From an uncultured Collinsella sp. (lineage in GTDB: Bacteria > Actinomycetota > Coriobacteriia > Coriobacteriales > Coriobacteriaceae): a DNA stretch of 64,000 nt. A program made the translations under genes and the position numbers. The stretch is from assembly GCA_900544875.1 (NCBI GenBank), contig UQWS01000010.1, forward strand, positions 1 to 64,000, written 5' to 3'. Shown here in pieces: positions 43,158-53,599 of this stretch. Below the pieces are notes generated by a model, which saw only the letters and a list, made by a program, of their open reading frames with translations, ran no database searches and was not told the origin of the DNA. How positions within the stretch are numbered: the stretch's first letter is position 1; every line of letters starts with the position of its first letter.

Positions 43158-43607
43158 ATGGCACAGGATATGCAGGACGCCGGTAACGTCTCCGCCGAGC
43201 TCGACGCCATGGTGTGTGACCTGATTGGTGCGTTCTTGGACGACCTTGCCGCCGGCGAGAATCCGGGCGTAGTTGTGGCGATCGAGGACGCTGCTTCCAA
43301 CCGATATCTGGCGGCGCTCGACGAGGACGGCGAAGAGGCGTGCCTCGAGGCGGCCACCAACTTTATCTCCGAGCACAAGATGGGTCTTAAGGACGAGGGG
43401 CTGGGCCGCATCGCCCGTTACGCTATCGGCTACACCGGTTGTGTCGAAATTGACGGCGGCTATCACGACGCCCTGCTCGTGAGCTTCTTCGAAACCATGC
43501 TCGAGAGCGGGTTTTCGGCATACGTGCTGTATGAGGGCATGGGTGCCGGCGATGGTTTTATGTGGAGCGACCCTGAACCTGCAGGTGAGGAAACCCCTCT
43601 CATCTAA
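43158..43607 (+). CDS. unknown soluble acidic protein
   Basis: 149 residues, acidic, without membrane segments. A central part reads GVVVAIEDAASNRYLAALDEDG and IGYTGCVEIDGGYHDALLVSFFE, suggesting an alpha/beta fold. No catalytic motif is visible and I recognise no family. GGGAAGG precedes the ATG. It is the last of three genes after the tRNA cluster and is followed by a 117-base gap before typA. Confidence 0.65.
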   Translation: MAQDMQDAGNVSAELDAMVCDLIGAFLDDLAAGENPGVVVAIEDAASNRYLAALDEDGEEACLEAATNFISEHKMGLKDEGLGRIARYAIGYTGCVEIDGGYHDALLVSFFETMLESGFSAYVLYEGMGAGDGFMWSDPEPAGEETPLI

Positions 43608-43724
43608 AATCGCTAAAATAAACGAGTTTTCGGTAAAAGGCTCAATATTCCCGCCGAGCGTTGTGTTGCTGGGCGGGTCACATACGCGTGCCGTTTGTAT
43701 ATGGATAGAAGATAGGGGAACTAC

Positions 43725-45563
<1,839 letters not shown>

Positions 45564-45587
45564 GTGCTGGGTTTTATAGCTTTAATG

Positions 45588-45626
45588 AGAAAGGGCGTCG
45601 ACCGCAATGGTCGGCGCCCTTTTTGG
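45588..45626 (+). terminator. terminator of typA
   Basis: Stem AAGGGCGTCGACC-GCAAT-GGTCGGCGCCCTT followed by TTTT. Confidence 0.8.
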
Positions 45627-45649
45627 TGCATGGGGATTGAGGCGGCCTA

Positions 45650-45690
45650 CGCCACCACAAAGGTGCCTGGCCCTTTTGTGGTGGTTGGCG
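45650..45690 (-). terminator. hairpin after the bactofilin-like gene
   Basis: Stem CCACCACAAA...TTTTGTGGTGG just downstream of the minus-strand gene ending at 45692. Confidence 0.55.
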
Positions 45691-45691
45691 G

Positions 45692-46837
45692 CTAGGCGGT
45701 GGGGAGTCCTGGCGTGTTAGCCGGCTGCTGCGGCTTGAGGTGGGCGTTGCGCCAGATGATCTGGATGGCGTAGCCGAGCGTGAAGACGAAGGCTACACCG
45801 CTGACAAAGTTGCCCATAAGAGGAAGTGCCGTGAGTGCGCCCGCGACGATACCGCCCACGGCGGCCATGGCGTAGCGGTTTTGGTTGTGTCCGACCATGC
45901 GCGCGACCGCGGTGCCCGTAAATGCCGCCGAGACCAAAGCGATGCCGATGACGCCGCACATGAGGGCGGCGGCGAGCGACAGGCCTGCAATCGAGATGAT
46001 GAGCAGCAGCACGGCGGGAGCGACGGCGACCGTGCCCAGAAGACCACTTACCCACAGCGGCATGGGACGCTGATGGAGCATGCCGGCAGCGCTGGCGGTT
46101 GCGCGTGGAAAGACAAGCTCAAGCAGGATGGCGACAAAGCAGGTGGAAAGCGCCGCGGCAACGATGCCGCCGATAATGTCGTTGGCCGTAGAGGTGTTCT
46201 CGTTCTCGGTCCGGTCGATCTTGAGAGCTCCGACCTGGGCGCCCTCGGCCCGCTCGGGGTCCTGTGAGACGTGGGCGTTCACCGTGCCGGTGATGCGGGC
46301 GTTTTTACCCAGGATGAGCTTGTCGGCCCAGACCTCAACATCGCCATCGACGGTGCCGTCGATGGTTACGGTGTCGCCGGCAAGCGCCGCCGATTTGGCG
46401 GAGCCGCGCAGGGCGACCGTTTCGCCTGCCGCGTAAAAACAGTTGGCGGTGCTGCCGGTGTTGAGCACGACGTGCTGGCCGGCCACCGTGACGCTGCCAT
46501 CGATTGCGGTTTTGGCGATATCGATGGTGCGTGCCGCCAGACGAACGGCGCCGCCTACGGTGCAATCGCGAATCGACAGGTTCTCACCCGCCGCGATAAT
46601 ATCGCGGCCGATGGAGGCGTCGTCTAGGTTGAGACTTTGGCCGGCCCAGTACAGGTCGCCTTCGATACCGGACGGAGTTGAGTCAACTTCGGTTGCGAGC
46701 ACGTTTCCCGCGGTGTCGGTGCCGGCGAACGACACCGTGGGAAGTGCGGTGAGCGCGAGCGCAATCAGCGCGAATAGGATGGTGATGCGGGTCTGCGCTT
46801 TGTGGCGCCGGATCGACGGTACTTGGTTGCAAGGCAT
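45692..46837 (-). CDS. bactofilin-like polymer-forming protein with C-terminal membrane domain
   Basis: About 381 residues from the ATG at 46837 (AGGA seven bases upstream). A signal peptide or first helix lies at about 17-38 (ITILFALIALALTALPTVSFA). Residues about 60-190 form a right-handed beta-helix of short repeats (GRDIIAAGENLSI, GSVTVAGQHVVL, GDTVTIDGTVDGDVEV), as in bactofilin-type domains. Four hydrophobic helices follow. The beta-helix would be extracytoplasmic. Such fusions occur in Gram-positives as DUF8173-like proteins of unknown role. It is oriented against the main transcription direction of this arm. Confidence 0.78.
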   Translation of the reverse strand: MPCNQVPSIRRHKAQTRITILFALIALALTALPTVSFAGTDTAGNVLATEVDSTPSGIEGDLYWAGQSLNLDDASIGRDIIAAGENLSIRDCTVGGAVRLAARTIDIAKTAIDGSVTVAGQHVVLNTGSTANCFYAAGETVALRGSAKSAALAGDTVTIDGTVDGDVEVWADKLILGKNARITGTVNAHVSQDPERAEGAQVGALKIDRTENENTSTANDIIGGIVAAALSTCFVAILLELVFPRATASAAGMLHQRPMPLWVSGLLGTVAVAPAVLLLIISIAGLSLAAALMCGVIGIALVSAAFTGTAVARMVGHNQNRYAMAAVGGIVAGALTALPLMGNFVSGVAFVFTLGYAIQIIWRNAHLKPQQPANTPGLPTA

Positions 46838-46943
46838 AGTGAATCCTTCGTTAGATACTCGACAGGTATCTAACAGGGTACCCAACGCGCGGGCGCTCTA
46901 AAAGAATCTCTCGGTTGCATTTCGAGGGGTTGTGCTGTGCTAC

Positions 46944-47633
46944 CTACTTTTTACGGTGCAAAAAGCGCGCGATGTCTTCCTCGGTAGGGCTTTTAATGTC
47001 AAAGCGCAGTGATAGCCAACGCAGCCCCATGGTCACCACAACGCATACGACCAGTGCGGCAACATTGCTCATGAGGCCGCTCATGACGAGGGCTACATAG
47101 CTTGCCGATCCGGCGATGGCCGCGATGGCATAGAAGTTGGTGCGTTGGAAAATGCCCGGGACCACGCCCATAAAGCCGTCGCGCAGCATGCCGCCGCCCA
47201 CGGCGGTAAAGAAGCCCATCATGATACATACGGCGGGCGCAAATCCGTACACCAACGCCTTGTCCGCGCCGGTTGCTGCATAGATGCCGACCGAGATGAT
47301 GTCGAGCAGGGGAATGAGTTTTTCGGGCTTATCGACGATTGCCGGGAAGATATAGATGATGGCGGCTGTGGCGATGGAGAGCGGTAGTGCCATGGGCTGG
47401 TTGAGGATGTAGACGTTGCCGACCTGGAGCGTCATATCGCGCAAAAGACCGCCGCCCAGACCGCAGACCACCGCGAGCGCGACCGCGCCCACCAGGTCGA
47501 GCTTGTGCTCGCGAGCGACCAGCACGCCCGAGATCGATGCCGCGACAACGGCGAACATCTCGAGCCAAAATGGGATAGCGACCATGGCATCCGAGGCGTG
47601 TGAAGTAACAGTCATAGCGGCGACGACGGGCAA
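46944..47633 (-). CDS. TRIC-family membrane channel (YicG-like)
   Basis: About 229 residues with seven hydrophobic segments in two repeats. Each repeat has a Gly-rich motif: VVCGLGGGLLRDMTL and FFTAVGGGMLRDGFMG, the hallmark of UPF0126/TRIC proteins (trimeric cation channels). The frame is open to 47750, but AAAGGA lies seven bases before the TTG at 47633, and the first membrane helix follows; the ATG at 47615 is another option. The upstream gap holds a long palindrome (47749-47813). Confidence 0.85.
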   Translation of the reverse strand: MPVVAAMTVTSHASDAMVAIPFWLEMFAVVAASISGVLVAREHKLDLVGAVALAVVCGLGGGLLRDMTLQVGNVYILNQPMALPLSIATAAIIYIFPAIVDKPEKLIPLLDIISVGIYAATGADKALVYGFAPAVCIMMGFFTAVGGGMLRDGFMGVVPGIFQRTNFYAIAAIAGSASYVALVMSGLMSNVAALVVCVVVTMGLRWLSLRFDIKSPTEEDIARFLHRKK

Positions 47634-47748
47634 GATGAGGTCCTTTGATTCTCGGGTTTGAACAATGCCCGTACATAGTACATGGTTGGCGGCGATTGAG
47701 ACCCTATTGCTCGGCAAACGGTAGGGACTGGGGACGGTCATGGGTACC

Positions 47749-47813
47749 AAACATGTGCATCAGCCTCCAAAGATGCCGAAAAATGTCGTTTTTGGAGGGT
47801 GATGTACATGTTT
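47749..47813. repeat. palindrome upstream of the TRIC gene
   Basis: Arms 47751-47771 and 47791-47811 pair at 19 of 21 positions (ACATGTGCATCAGCCTCCAAA against its mirror), extended by AA/TT, with a 19-base loop. It could be an operator, a small-RNA hairpin or a dispersed repeat. Confidence 0.6.
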
Positions 47814-47877
47814 GAGATTCAAGGTGAAATCGAAAGCAATGGGGGACGTGGCTGAATAGGAGGGATGTCCAAATTTT

Positions 47878-47993
47878 GAGCGGAGCTCAAAATTTATTCG
47901 GTCGGCTTGCGCCGACCGCGCTGCGCTAAAAACGTGCCACTGGCGTGTTTTCTTTACGCTCCGCGTCCTGACGGGTTCGAATCCCTCCTCCTC
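47878..47993. repeat. tRNA-associated hairpin string with T-arm mimic (Ser locus)
   Basis: Starts at about 47862 with AGGAGGGAT, a copy of the tRNA-Ser 3' end complement cut at the T-loop. Hairpins AAATTTTGAGC-GGA-GCTCAAAATTT, GGTCGGC-TTGC-GCCGACC and AAAACGTGCC-ACT-GGCGTGTTTT follow. It ends with CGCTCCGCGTCCTGAC and then GGGTTCGAATCCCTCCTCCT and on, an exact 25-base sense copy of the tRNA-Ser(CGA) 3' end in inverted orientation to the gene. Confidence 0.65.
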
Positions 47994-48021
47994 CGCCGTA
48001 TTTGCTTGTAAGGGACTCTAA

Positions 48022-48053
48022 ACAAAAAAGCCCCCGTTTTCGGGAGCTTTCTC
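48022..48053 (-). terminator. terminator of tRNA-Ser(CGA)
   Basis: Minus-strand stem AAAGCTCCCG-AAAA-CGGGGGCTTTTTT a few bases after the tRNA. Confidence 0.75.
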
Positions 48054-48061
48054 AACCAAAA

Positions 48062-48152
48062 TGGCGGAGGAGGAGGGATTCGAACCCTCGTGACCTTATA
48101 CAGGCCAAACGGTTTTCGAGACCGCCGCATTCAACCACTCTGCCACCCCTCC
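48062..48152 (-). tRNA. tRNA-Ser(CGA)
   Basis: A 91-base class II tRNA: acceptor GGAGGGG/CTCCTCC, anticodon loop CTCGAAA giving CGA, long variable arm, T-loop GGTTCGAATCC, encoded CCA. An inverted copy of its last 25 bases lies at about 47972-47996. Confidence 0.94.
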
Positions 48153-48163
48153 GCGTGGGGTAA

Positions 48164-48194
48164 AAACAAAGCAGGCTCGAAGGCCTGCTTTGGA
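48164..48194 (-). terminator. terminator between the two tRNA-Ser genes
   Basis: Minus-strand stem AAAGCAGGC-CTTCGA-GCCTGCTTT followed by GTTTTT. Confidence 0.75.
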
Positions 48195-48200
48195 ATTAAC

Positions 48201-48291
48201 TGGCGGAGAGTCAGGGATTTGAACCCTGGAGACGCTTTTGACGCCTACACGATTTCCAATCGTGCTCCTTCGGCCACTCGGACAACTCTCC
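48201..48291 (-). tRNA. tRNA-Ser(GGA)
   Basis: A 91-base class II tRNA: acceptor GGAGAGT/ACTCTCC, anticodon loop TTGGAAA giving GGA, long variable arm, T-loop GGTTCAAATCC, encoded CCA. Confidence 0.94.
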
Positions 48292-48307
48292 GTTAAATGC
48301 GAAAGTC

Positions 48308-48335
48308 AGTATACACGAGGAATCGCAAAGTGCAA
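48308..48335 (-). promoter_or_regulatory. promoter of the tRNA-Ser genes
   Basis: Minus-strand TTGCAC and TATACT with a 16-bp spacer, 16 bases before tRNA-Ser(GGA). Confidence 0.6.
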
Positions 48336-48742
48336 ACAGAAAAGTTGGCATTTTTTAAAACGCTTGGCCGTGCTTGGCGCTGCAGTGGGGCTTGAGGTCC
48401 CAAAAAACGGCTTCCGACCAGCGTGGTTGATCAACTCAATTGTTCAAAAAAGGGTATTCATAAGCGACTTGGCAATGAATTTAAAAATCTTTGGGTGGTG
48501 CTGTGGGCCACTGGTATGCATTTTGCGACCACAGCCTTGTGTCCGCTGACCTGCGGCTTGGCTCAGCTTGTCCCCACGGCACCGTATCTTGAACACAGAT
48601 CCGTCAAGCATTTGGTCAGCATTTGGTTGGAATGCGCATGAAGTGCCGTGTGAGCATGGACATATGTGGAGGTCATGAGGTTGTAGCTGCATATTCTTGC
48701 AGCCTAGGAGGTTGAAAGATATTATTACCAAGTCTTTTCCTG
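48336..48742. other. gene-free leader region before rpsF
   Basis: About 400 bases without a convincing gene. Short open frames on both strands lack ribosome-binding sites and family resemblance. A good Shine-Dalgarno (AGGAGGT at about 48706) is not followed by an open frame of any length. The region presumably holds the rpsF promoter and an untranslated leader. Confidence 0.45.
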
Positions 48743-48769
48743 CTTCAGGCGCACCTTCACGACCTGAAG
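48743..48769 (+). promoter_or_regulatory. hairpin in the rpsF leader, possible S6:S18 site
   Basis: CTTCAGG-CGCACCTTCACGA-CCTGAAG, 28 bases before the rpsF start. In many bacteria an rpsF leader hairpin binds the S6:S18 pair for feedback control. Only position and a hairpin support this here. Confidence 0.3.
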
Positions 48770-48796
48770 CCACATTTGCCCAGAGGAGGTGACAAT

Positions 48797-49090
48797 ATGA
48801 AGGCTTATGAACTGCTGTTCTTTGTTGACCCGTCGCTCGACCCCGAGACTCGTCTCGCTGTTATGAAGCGTATCGATACCACGATCGCTGAGGGCGCTGG
48901 CAAGGTCGACTCCGTTGACGAGTGGGGCAAGCGCAAGCTCGCCTACGAGATCAACGACCTCACCGATGGTGACTACACCCTCATCAACTTCCACGCAGAT
49001 CCTACCCAGATCGCCGAGCTTGATCGCGTCCTGCGCATCACCGACGCTGTGGTCCGCCACATGATCGTCCGTCGCGACGACCAGGAGTAA
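48797..49090 (+). CDS. rpsF: 30S ribosomal protein S6
   Basis: 97 residues starting MKAYELLFFVDPSLDPETR, with the ferredoxin-like fold segments KRKLAYEINDLTDGDYTLINF and LRITDAVVRHMIVRRD. GAGGAGGTGAC lies directly before the ATG at 48797, so the in-frame ATG at 48776 is not used. First gene of the rpsF-ssb-rpsR-rplI unit. Confidence 0.97.
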   Translation: MKAYELLFFVDPSLDPETRLAVMKRIDTTIAEGAGKVDSVDEWGKRKLAYEINDLTDGDYTLINFHADPTQIAELDRVLRITDAVVRHMIVRRDDQE

Positions 49091-49138
49091 GACTGTCGTT
49101 TTGGACTGGGCTTGTGCCCCAAGAGGAAGTAGTGAGTT

Positions 49139-49591
49139 ATGAGCATCAATCGAGTGAACATCACCGGTAACCTCACCCGCGATCCCGAGCTGCGCGCCAC
49201 CGCCGGCGGAACCCAGGTTCTGTCCTTTGGCGTCGCCGTGAACGATCGTCGCCGCAACGCGCAGACTGGCGAGTGGGAGGACTATCCCAACTTTGTCGAC
49301 TGCACCATGTTCGGCACCCGCGCCGAGGCCGTGAGCCGTTTCCTGGCAAAGGGAAACAAGGTCGCGATCGAGGGCAAGCTGCGCTACAGCTCTTGGGAGC
49401 GCGACGGCCAGCGCCGGAGCAAGCTTGAGGTCATCGTCGATGAGATCGAGTTTATGAGCTCCCGTGGTGGCCAGGGTGGCTACGACCAGGGCGGTTACGC
49501 CCCCGCAGCTCCCGCGCCCGCAGCACGTCCTGCCGCACCGGTGGCTACGCCGCCCGCGGTCGACGTCTACGATGAGGACATCCCGTTCTAA
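49139..49591 (+). CDS. ssb: single-stranded DNA-binding protein
   Basis: 150 residues. The OB fold covers about 1-110 (INRVNITGNLTRDPELRATA, FVDCTMFGTRAEAVSRFLAK). A Gly/Ala/Pro-rich linker follows, and the protein ends in the acidic tip DEDIPF that recruits replication and repair partners. Placed between rpsF and rpsR as usual. Confidence 0.97.
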   Translation: MSINRVNITGNLTRDPELRATAGGTQVLSFGVAVNDRRRNAQTGEWEDYPNFVDCTMFGTRAEAVSRFLAKGNKVAIEGKLRYSSWERDGQRRSKLEVIVDEIEFMSSRGGQGGYDQGGYAPAAPAPAARPAAPVATPPAVDVYDEDIPF

Positions 49592-49663
49592 GGGTTGTTC
49601 ACCTATTTTTGAGTGAGAGGCGGCTTCGGTTCGCCGAAGTTGCCAAACGAAAGGTATTTTGAC

Positions 49664-49930
49664 ATGGCTAATGATTTTTCTGCACGTCAGCCGCGTCGTA
49701 AGTACTGCCAGTTCTGCAAGGAGAACACTGAGTTCATCGACTATAAGGACACTCAGCTTCTCCGTAAGTACATGACCGACCGTGGCAAGATTAAGCCCCG
49801 TCGCGTCACTGGCGCTTGCACGCAGCATCAGCATGACATCGCCAACGCCATCAAGCGCGCCCGCGAGATGGCTCTCCTGCCGTACACCGTCCCCGTGGTT
49901 TCCTCTCGTGGCAACCGCGACCGCGGCTAA
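49664..49930 (+). CDS. rpsR: 30S ribosomal protein S18
   Basis: 88 residues starting MANDFSARQPRRKYCQFC, with TEFIDYKDTQLLRKYMTDRG, KIKPRRVTGACTQHQ and REMALLPYTV. The Cys residues (CQFC, GAC) fit the zinc-type S18. The family start is at 49664; an earlier ATG at 49613 adds unrelated residues. Confidence 0.96.
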   Translation: MANDFSARQPRRKYCQFCKENTEFIDYKDTQLLRKYMTDRGKIKPRRVTGACTQHQHDIANAIKRAREMALLPYTVPVVSSRGNRDRG

Positions 49931-49945
49931 GAAGGGAGACGCATC

Positions 49946-50485
49946 ATGAAGGTTATTCTTCTCGATGAGATCAAGGGCAAGGGCGGCGAGGGTGACGTCG
50001 TAGAGGTCGCTCAGGGTTACGCTGAGAACTTCCTGTTCCCCAAGAAGCTCGCTGTTGCCGCCACCAAGGGCAACCTCAAGCAGCTTGACGAGCGTCGCAA
50101 CAACATCGCCAAGCGCGAGGCCGTCCGTCTGGCTACCGCCAACGAGACCAAGGCTGCCTTCGAGGGCAAGACGGTCACCGTTGACGTCAAGGTCGGCGAC
50201 GAGGGCATCCTCTTTGGCTCCGTTACCGCCGCTATGATCGCTGACGCCATCAAGGCTCAGCTCGGTATGGACATCGACCGCAAGCGCGTCGAGCTCGGTA
50301 AGCCCATCAAGGTTGCCGGTGCCCACACCGTTGCCATCTCGCTGTACCGCGAGATCAAGGCCGAGGTTGTCGTTCTCGTCGGCGTTACCGCCGAGGAGCT
50401 CGCTGCCGAGGCTGAGGTCGAGGAGGCCGCTGAGGTCGCCGAGGCCGAGACCGCCGAGGTCGAGACTGAGGCTGCTGCCGAGTAG
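49946..50485 (+). CDS. rplI: 50S ribosomal protein L9
   Basis: 179 residues. The N-terminal part has MKVILLDEIKGKGGEGDVVEVAQGYAENFLFP, then the long connecting helix and the C-terminal domain. Residues about 150-179 are an extra Ala/Glu/Val tail (EAEVEEAAEVAEAETAEVE) beyond the usual length of about 150. Confidence 0.96.
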   Translation: MKVILLDEIKGKGGEGDVVEVAQGYAENFLFPKKLAVAATKGNLKQLDERRNNIAKREAVRLATANETKAAFEGKTVTVDVKVGDEGILFGSVTAAMIADAIKAQLGMDIDRKRVELGKPIKVAGAHTVAISLYREIKAEVVVLVGVTAEELAAEAEVEEAAEVAEAETAEVETEAAAE

Positions 50486-50516
50486 CATTTGCTGCAACGC
50501 AACAATCTTGTTCTAA

Positions 50517-50552
50517 GAAGGGCGCTCTGGGAAACCAGGGCGCCCTTTTGTT
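50517..50552 (+). terminator. terminator of the rpsF-rplI unit
   Basis: Stem AAGGGCGCTCTGG-GAAA-CCAGGGCGCCCTT followed by TTGTTTTTT. Confidence 0.88.
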
Positions 50553-50709
50553 TTTTGCGCTGAGTGAGTGTCATGGTGAACGTTGCGTCGAAGTCCTATA
50601 TACAGGACCGTTCATCCGTTTGGTTCGGTGATGATTGGCGGCGCGCGGCGCGTTTTGGGACCGTGGCTGATACTATGGATGCTCGCAAGCGATATGAATG
50701 AGGATGCTC

Positions 50710-52101
50710 ATGGCATATGACGATAGGGAGACCGGGCTGACGGTTGAGGACCGCGGCTCCAAGTTGGGTCTTCCCCAAAACCAAGATGCAGAGGCCAATG
50801 TACTGGCCGCTATGCTGCTATCGCCCGAGGTGGTCGAAGAGGCCCAGGTCGAGCTGCAGCCCGATGACTTCTACCGGCCCATTCATAAGACCATCTATAC
50901 CGCGATGGTCGATATGTACAACAGCCGCATTCCCATCGACTCCATCTCGCTGATCGATTACCTGCGAAGCATCAACAAGCTTGATGCCGTGGGCGGCGAG
51001 GCCTACATTTTGGAGTTGATGGGTCAGACCCTGTCGCTCGTCAACTGGCAGCACCATGCCGCTATCGTTCGCCGCGATTCGATGCTGCGTGAGCTGATCG
51101 GCGCCACCAACGAGATCAACGCGCTGGCCTATAACGCTCCCACCGATACCAAAGAGGTCGTGGAGCTGGCCGAGAGCAAGTTGCTCAAGGTCACGGCGCG
51201 CGAGGTCAAGTCGAGCTACAAGACGCTGACCGAGTTTATGGTCGAGGCCTATAACGAGGCCGAGGAAGTGTGCCAGGCAGGCGGCCAGGCTGCGGGCGTG
51301 CCCACGGGCTTCCCGTCGCTCGACCGCATGCTCATGGGTTTTCGCGAGGGCCAGCTCATCATCATCGGCGCCCGCCCTGCTGTGGGTAAGACGTCGTTCG
51401 CCCTGAATCTGGCGCTCAACGCTGCCGCGGCCGGTTATACCGTCGGCTTCTTCTCGCTGGAGATGTCGGGCAAGGAAATTGCCCAGCGTCTGATTTGCGC
51501 CTACGCCATGATTTCGATCAGTGACTTCCGCATGGGCCGCATTAGCCCCGAGCAGTGGGCCAATATCAACGAGGCCACGCAGACCTTGTCCAAGCTCGAT
51601 ATTCTGATTGACGATACGCCCGGCACCACAGTGACCGAGATTCGCGCCAAGAGCCGCCGCATGCTCCACAACAAGGAGAAGGCCATCATCATCCTGGACT
51701 ACCTGCAGCTGGTGAGTCCTCCGCCGGGACGCCGCTCCGAGAGCCGTACCGTCGAGGTCTCCGAGATGTCGCGTGGTCTGAAGATCATGGCCAAGGAACT
51801 CAAGATCCCGCTCATCGCGCTGTCGCAGCTCTCGCGTCAGGTCGAATCCCGTACCGGCAAGCGCCCGCAGCTTTCCGACCTTCGTGAATCGGGCTCCATC
51901 GAGCAGGACGCCGATATCGTTATGTTCTTGGACCGCTCCGCCGACGAGGCCGAAGCCTCGCGCGACGATCGACCCGACGAGGGCGTTACGCGTATCGTCG
52001 TGGCCAAGAACCGTTCGGGCCCGATCGGCGACGTCGACCTGATGTTCCTGCCGGCATCCACCAAGTTCTATGAGCTTGATGGGGCACATGCCGAGGAGTA
52101 G
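50710..52101 (+). CDS. dnaB: replicative DNA helicase DnaB
   Basis: 463 residues from ATG 50710 (GAGG six bases upstream). The N-terminal domain starts LPQNQDAEANVLAAMLLSPE. The RecA-like motor has Walker A GARPAVGKTSFALNLA, Walker B IIILDYLQLV, and QLSRQVESRTGKRPQLSDLRESG. No intein is present. With the DciA-type protein at 35833 it forms the expected helicase-loader pair. Confidence 0.96.
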   Translation: MAYDDRETGLTVEDRGSKLGLPQNQDAEANVLAAMLLSPEVVEEAQVELQPDDFYRPIHKTIYTAMVDMYNSRIPIDSISLIDYLRSINKLDAVGGEAYILELMGQTLSLVNWQHHAAIVRRDSMLRELIGATNEINALAYNAPTDTKEVVELAESKLLKVTAREVKSSYKTLTEFMVEAYNEAEEVCQAGGQAAGVPTGFPSLDRMLMGFREGQLIIIGARPAVGKTSFALNLALNAAAAGYTVGFFSLEMSGKEIAQRLICAYAMISISDFRMGRISPEQWANINEATQTLSKLDILIDDTPGTTVTEIRAKSRRMLHNKEKAIIILDYLQLVSPPPGRRSESRTVEVSEMSRGLKIMAKELKIPLIALSQLSRQVESRTGKRPQLSDLRESGSIEQDADIVMFLDRSADEAEASRDDRPDEGVTRIVVAKNRSGPIGDVDLMFLPASTKFYELDGAHAEE

Positions 52102-52194
52102 GACAGGCGCCCGTTGCACGGGTATACTGGGAATGTTTTGTGCTTCTGCGTGCCGGCGTGGCGCGTAGACAGTCCATGAATGTAAGGAGTAAAC

Positions 52195-53481
52195 ATGCCG
52201 TCAACCGTTTTGGTCGGTGCCCAGTGGGGCGATGAGGGCAAGGGTAAGATCTGCGACCTGGTCGCCGGCGACTTCGATGCCGTCGTGCGCTACTCGGGCG
52301 GCAACAACGCCGGCCACACCATCGTCGTCAACGGCAAGAAGTACGGCCTGCACCAGGTGCCCTCCGGCATCATGTATTCCGACCATGTGTCGGTGATCGG
52401 TAACGGCTGCGTCGTCAACCCCAAGGTTGTCCTTGAGGAGATCGACATGTTTGAGGCCGACGGCATCACCACCAAGAACCTCAAGATTAGCGGCAACGCG
52501 CATGTCATCATGCCGTACCACATCGACCTGGATGGCGCCTTTGAGCAGAAGCTCGGCAAGAAGAACATCGGTACCACCAAGCGCGGTATCGGTCCGTGCT
52601 ATCAGGACAAGATGGCCCGCATTGGCCTGCGCATGCAGGATATGCTGGACGAGGCGCTGTTCCGCGACAAGCTTGAGACCGCTCTCGCCCGCGTGAACCC
52701 CGAGCTTGAGCTCATCTACAACCTGCCCACCTACACCGTGGACCAGATTTGCGACGAGTACCTGCCCATGGCCGAGCGCCTGCGTCCCTACATCACCGAG
52801 ACGAGCCTGCTGCTCAACAACATGATCGATGAGGGCAAGGACCTGCTGTTTGAGGGCGCCCAGGCGACGTTGCTCGACATCGACCACGGCACCTATCCGT
52901 ACGTGACGTCTTCCAACTGCACCGCCGGCGGCGCCATCACCGGCTCCGGCGTGGGCATGAAGAACGTCGACCGCGTGCTGGGCGTCATGAAGGCCTATAT
53001 CACCCGCGTCGGTTCGGGCCCCATGCCCACCGAGCTTTCCTATGAGTCCGAGGCCGGTCACACGCTGACCGAGGAGGGCTATGAGTACGGTGTGACCACC
53101 GGTCGCCGTCGTCGCTGCGGCTGGTTCGACGGCCCCATCGCCAACTACGCCTCACGCGTCAACGGCCTCACCGATATCGCCCTGACTAAGCTCGACGTGC
53201 TTTCGGCCTTCGACACCATCAAGGTGTGCGTGGCCTACGACGTCGATGGCGAGCGCTACACCAGCGTGCCCGAGCATCAGGTGCGCTTTGAGCATGCCAA
53301 GCCCATCTACGAGGAGCTCCCCGGCTGGAAGTGCGACATCACCGGTTGCCGCAGCTTTGATGAGCTGCCGCAGGAGGCTCAGGACTGCGTGGCGTTTATC
53401 GAGGATCTGACACACACCCGCGTGACGTTCATTGGCGTCGGCGCCGGTCGCGAGCAGATCATCAACCGATTCTGGAAGTAA
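52195..53481 (+). CDS. purA: adenylosuccinate synthetase
   Basis: A 428-residue GTP-dependent enzyme joining IMP and aspartate. The P-loop is GAQWGDEGKGKICD, with GGNNAGHTIVV, RGIGPCYQDK, FEGAQATLLDIDHGTYPYVTSSN and GRRRRCGWFD. It follows dnaB by 93 bases. Confidence 0.97.
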   Translation: MPSTVLVGAQWGDEGKGKICDLVAGDFDAVVRYSGGNNAGHTIVVNGKKYGLHQVPSGIMYSDHVSVIGNGCVVNPKVVLEEIDMFEADGITTKNLKISGNAHVIMPYHIDLDGAFEQKLGKKNIGTTKRGIGPCYQDKMARIGLRMQDMLDEALFRDKLETALARVNPELELIYNLPTYTVDQICDEYLPMAERLRPYITETSLLLNNMIDEGKDLLFEGAQATLLDIDHGTYPYVTSSNCTAGGAITGSGVGMKNVDRVLGVMKAYITRVGSGPMPTELSYESEAGHTLTEEGYEYGVTTGRRRRCGWFDGPIANYASRVNGLTDIALTKLDVLSAFDTIKVCVAYDVDGERYTSVPEHQVRFEHAKPIYEELPGWKCDITGCRSFDELPQEAQDCVAFIEDLTHTRVTFIGVGAGREQIINRFWK

Positions 53482-53500
53482 TCGGGACTATTTGGTTATT

Positions 53501-53548
53501 GCGATATACCCCTTTGCAGCCCAAGCGGGCGGCCGAGGGGTATATTTG
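53501..53548 (+). terminator. terminator of purA
   Basis: Stem GCGATATACCCC...GGGGTATATTTGC with a GC-rich inner loop, ending in a short T-rich stretch. Confidence 0.55.
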
Positions 53549-53599
53549 CTTGCAAAGGGCTCGCGCGGAGCGGGCCATTCATCCATAGAGGAGGCACCC

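Noticed and set aside
48423..48773. Short open frames in the rpsF leader
   Set aside because: No ribosome-binding site, no family resemblance, and atypical codon use.
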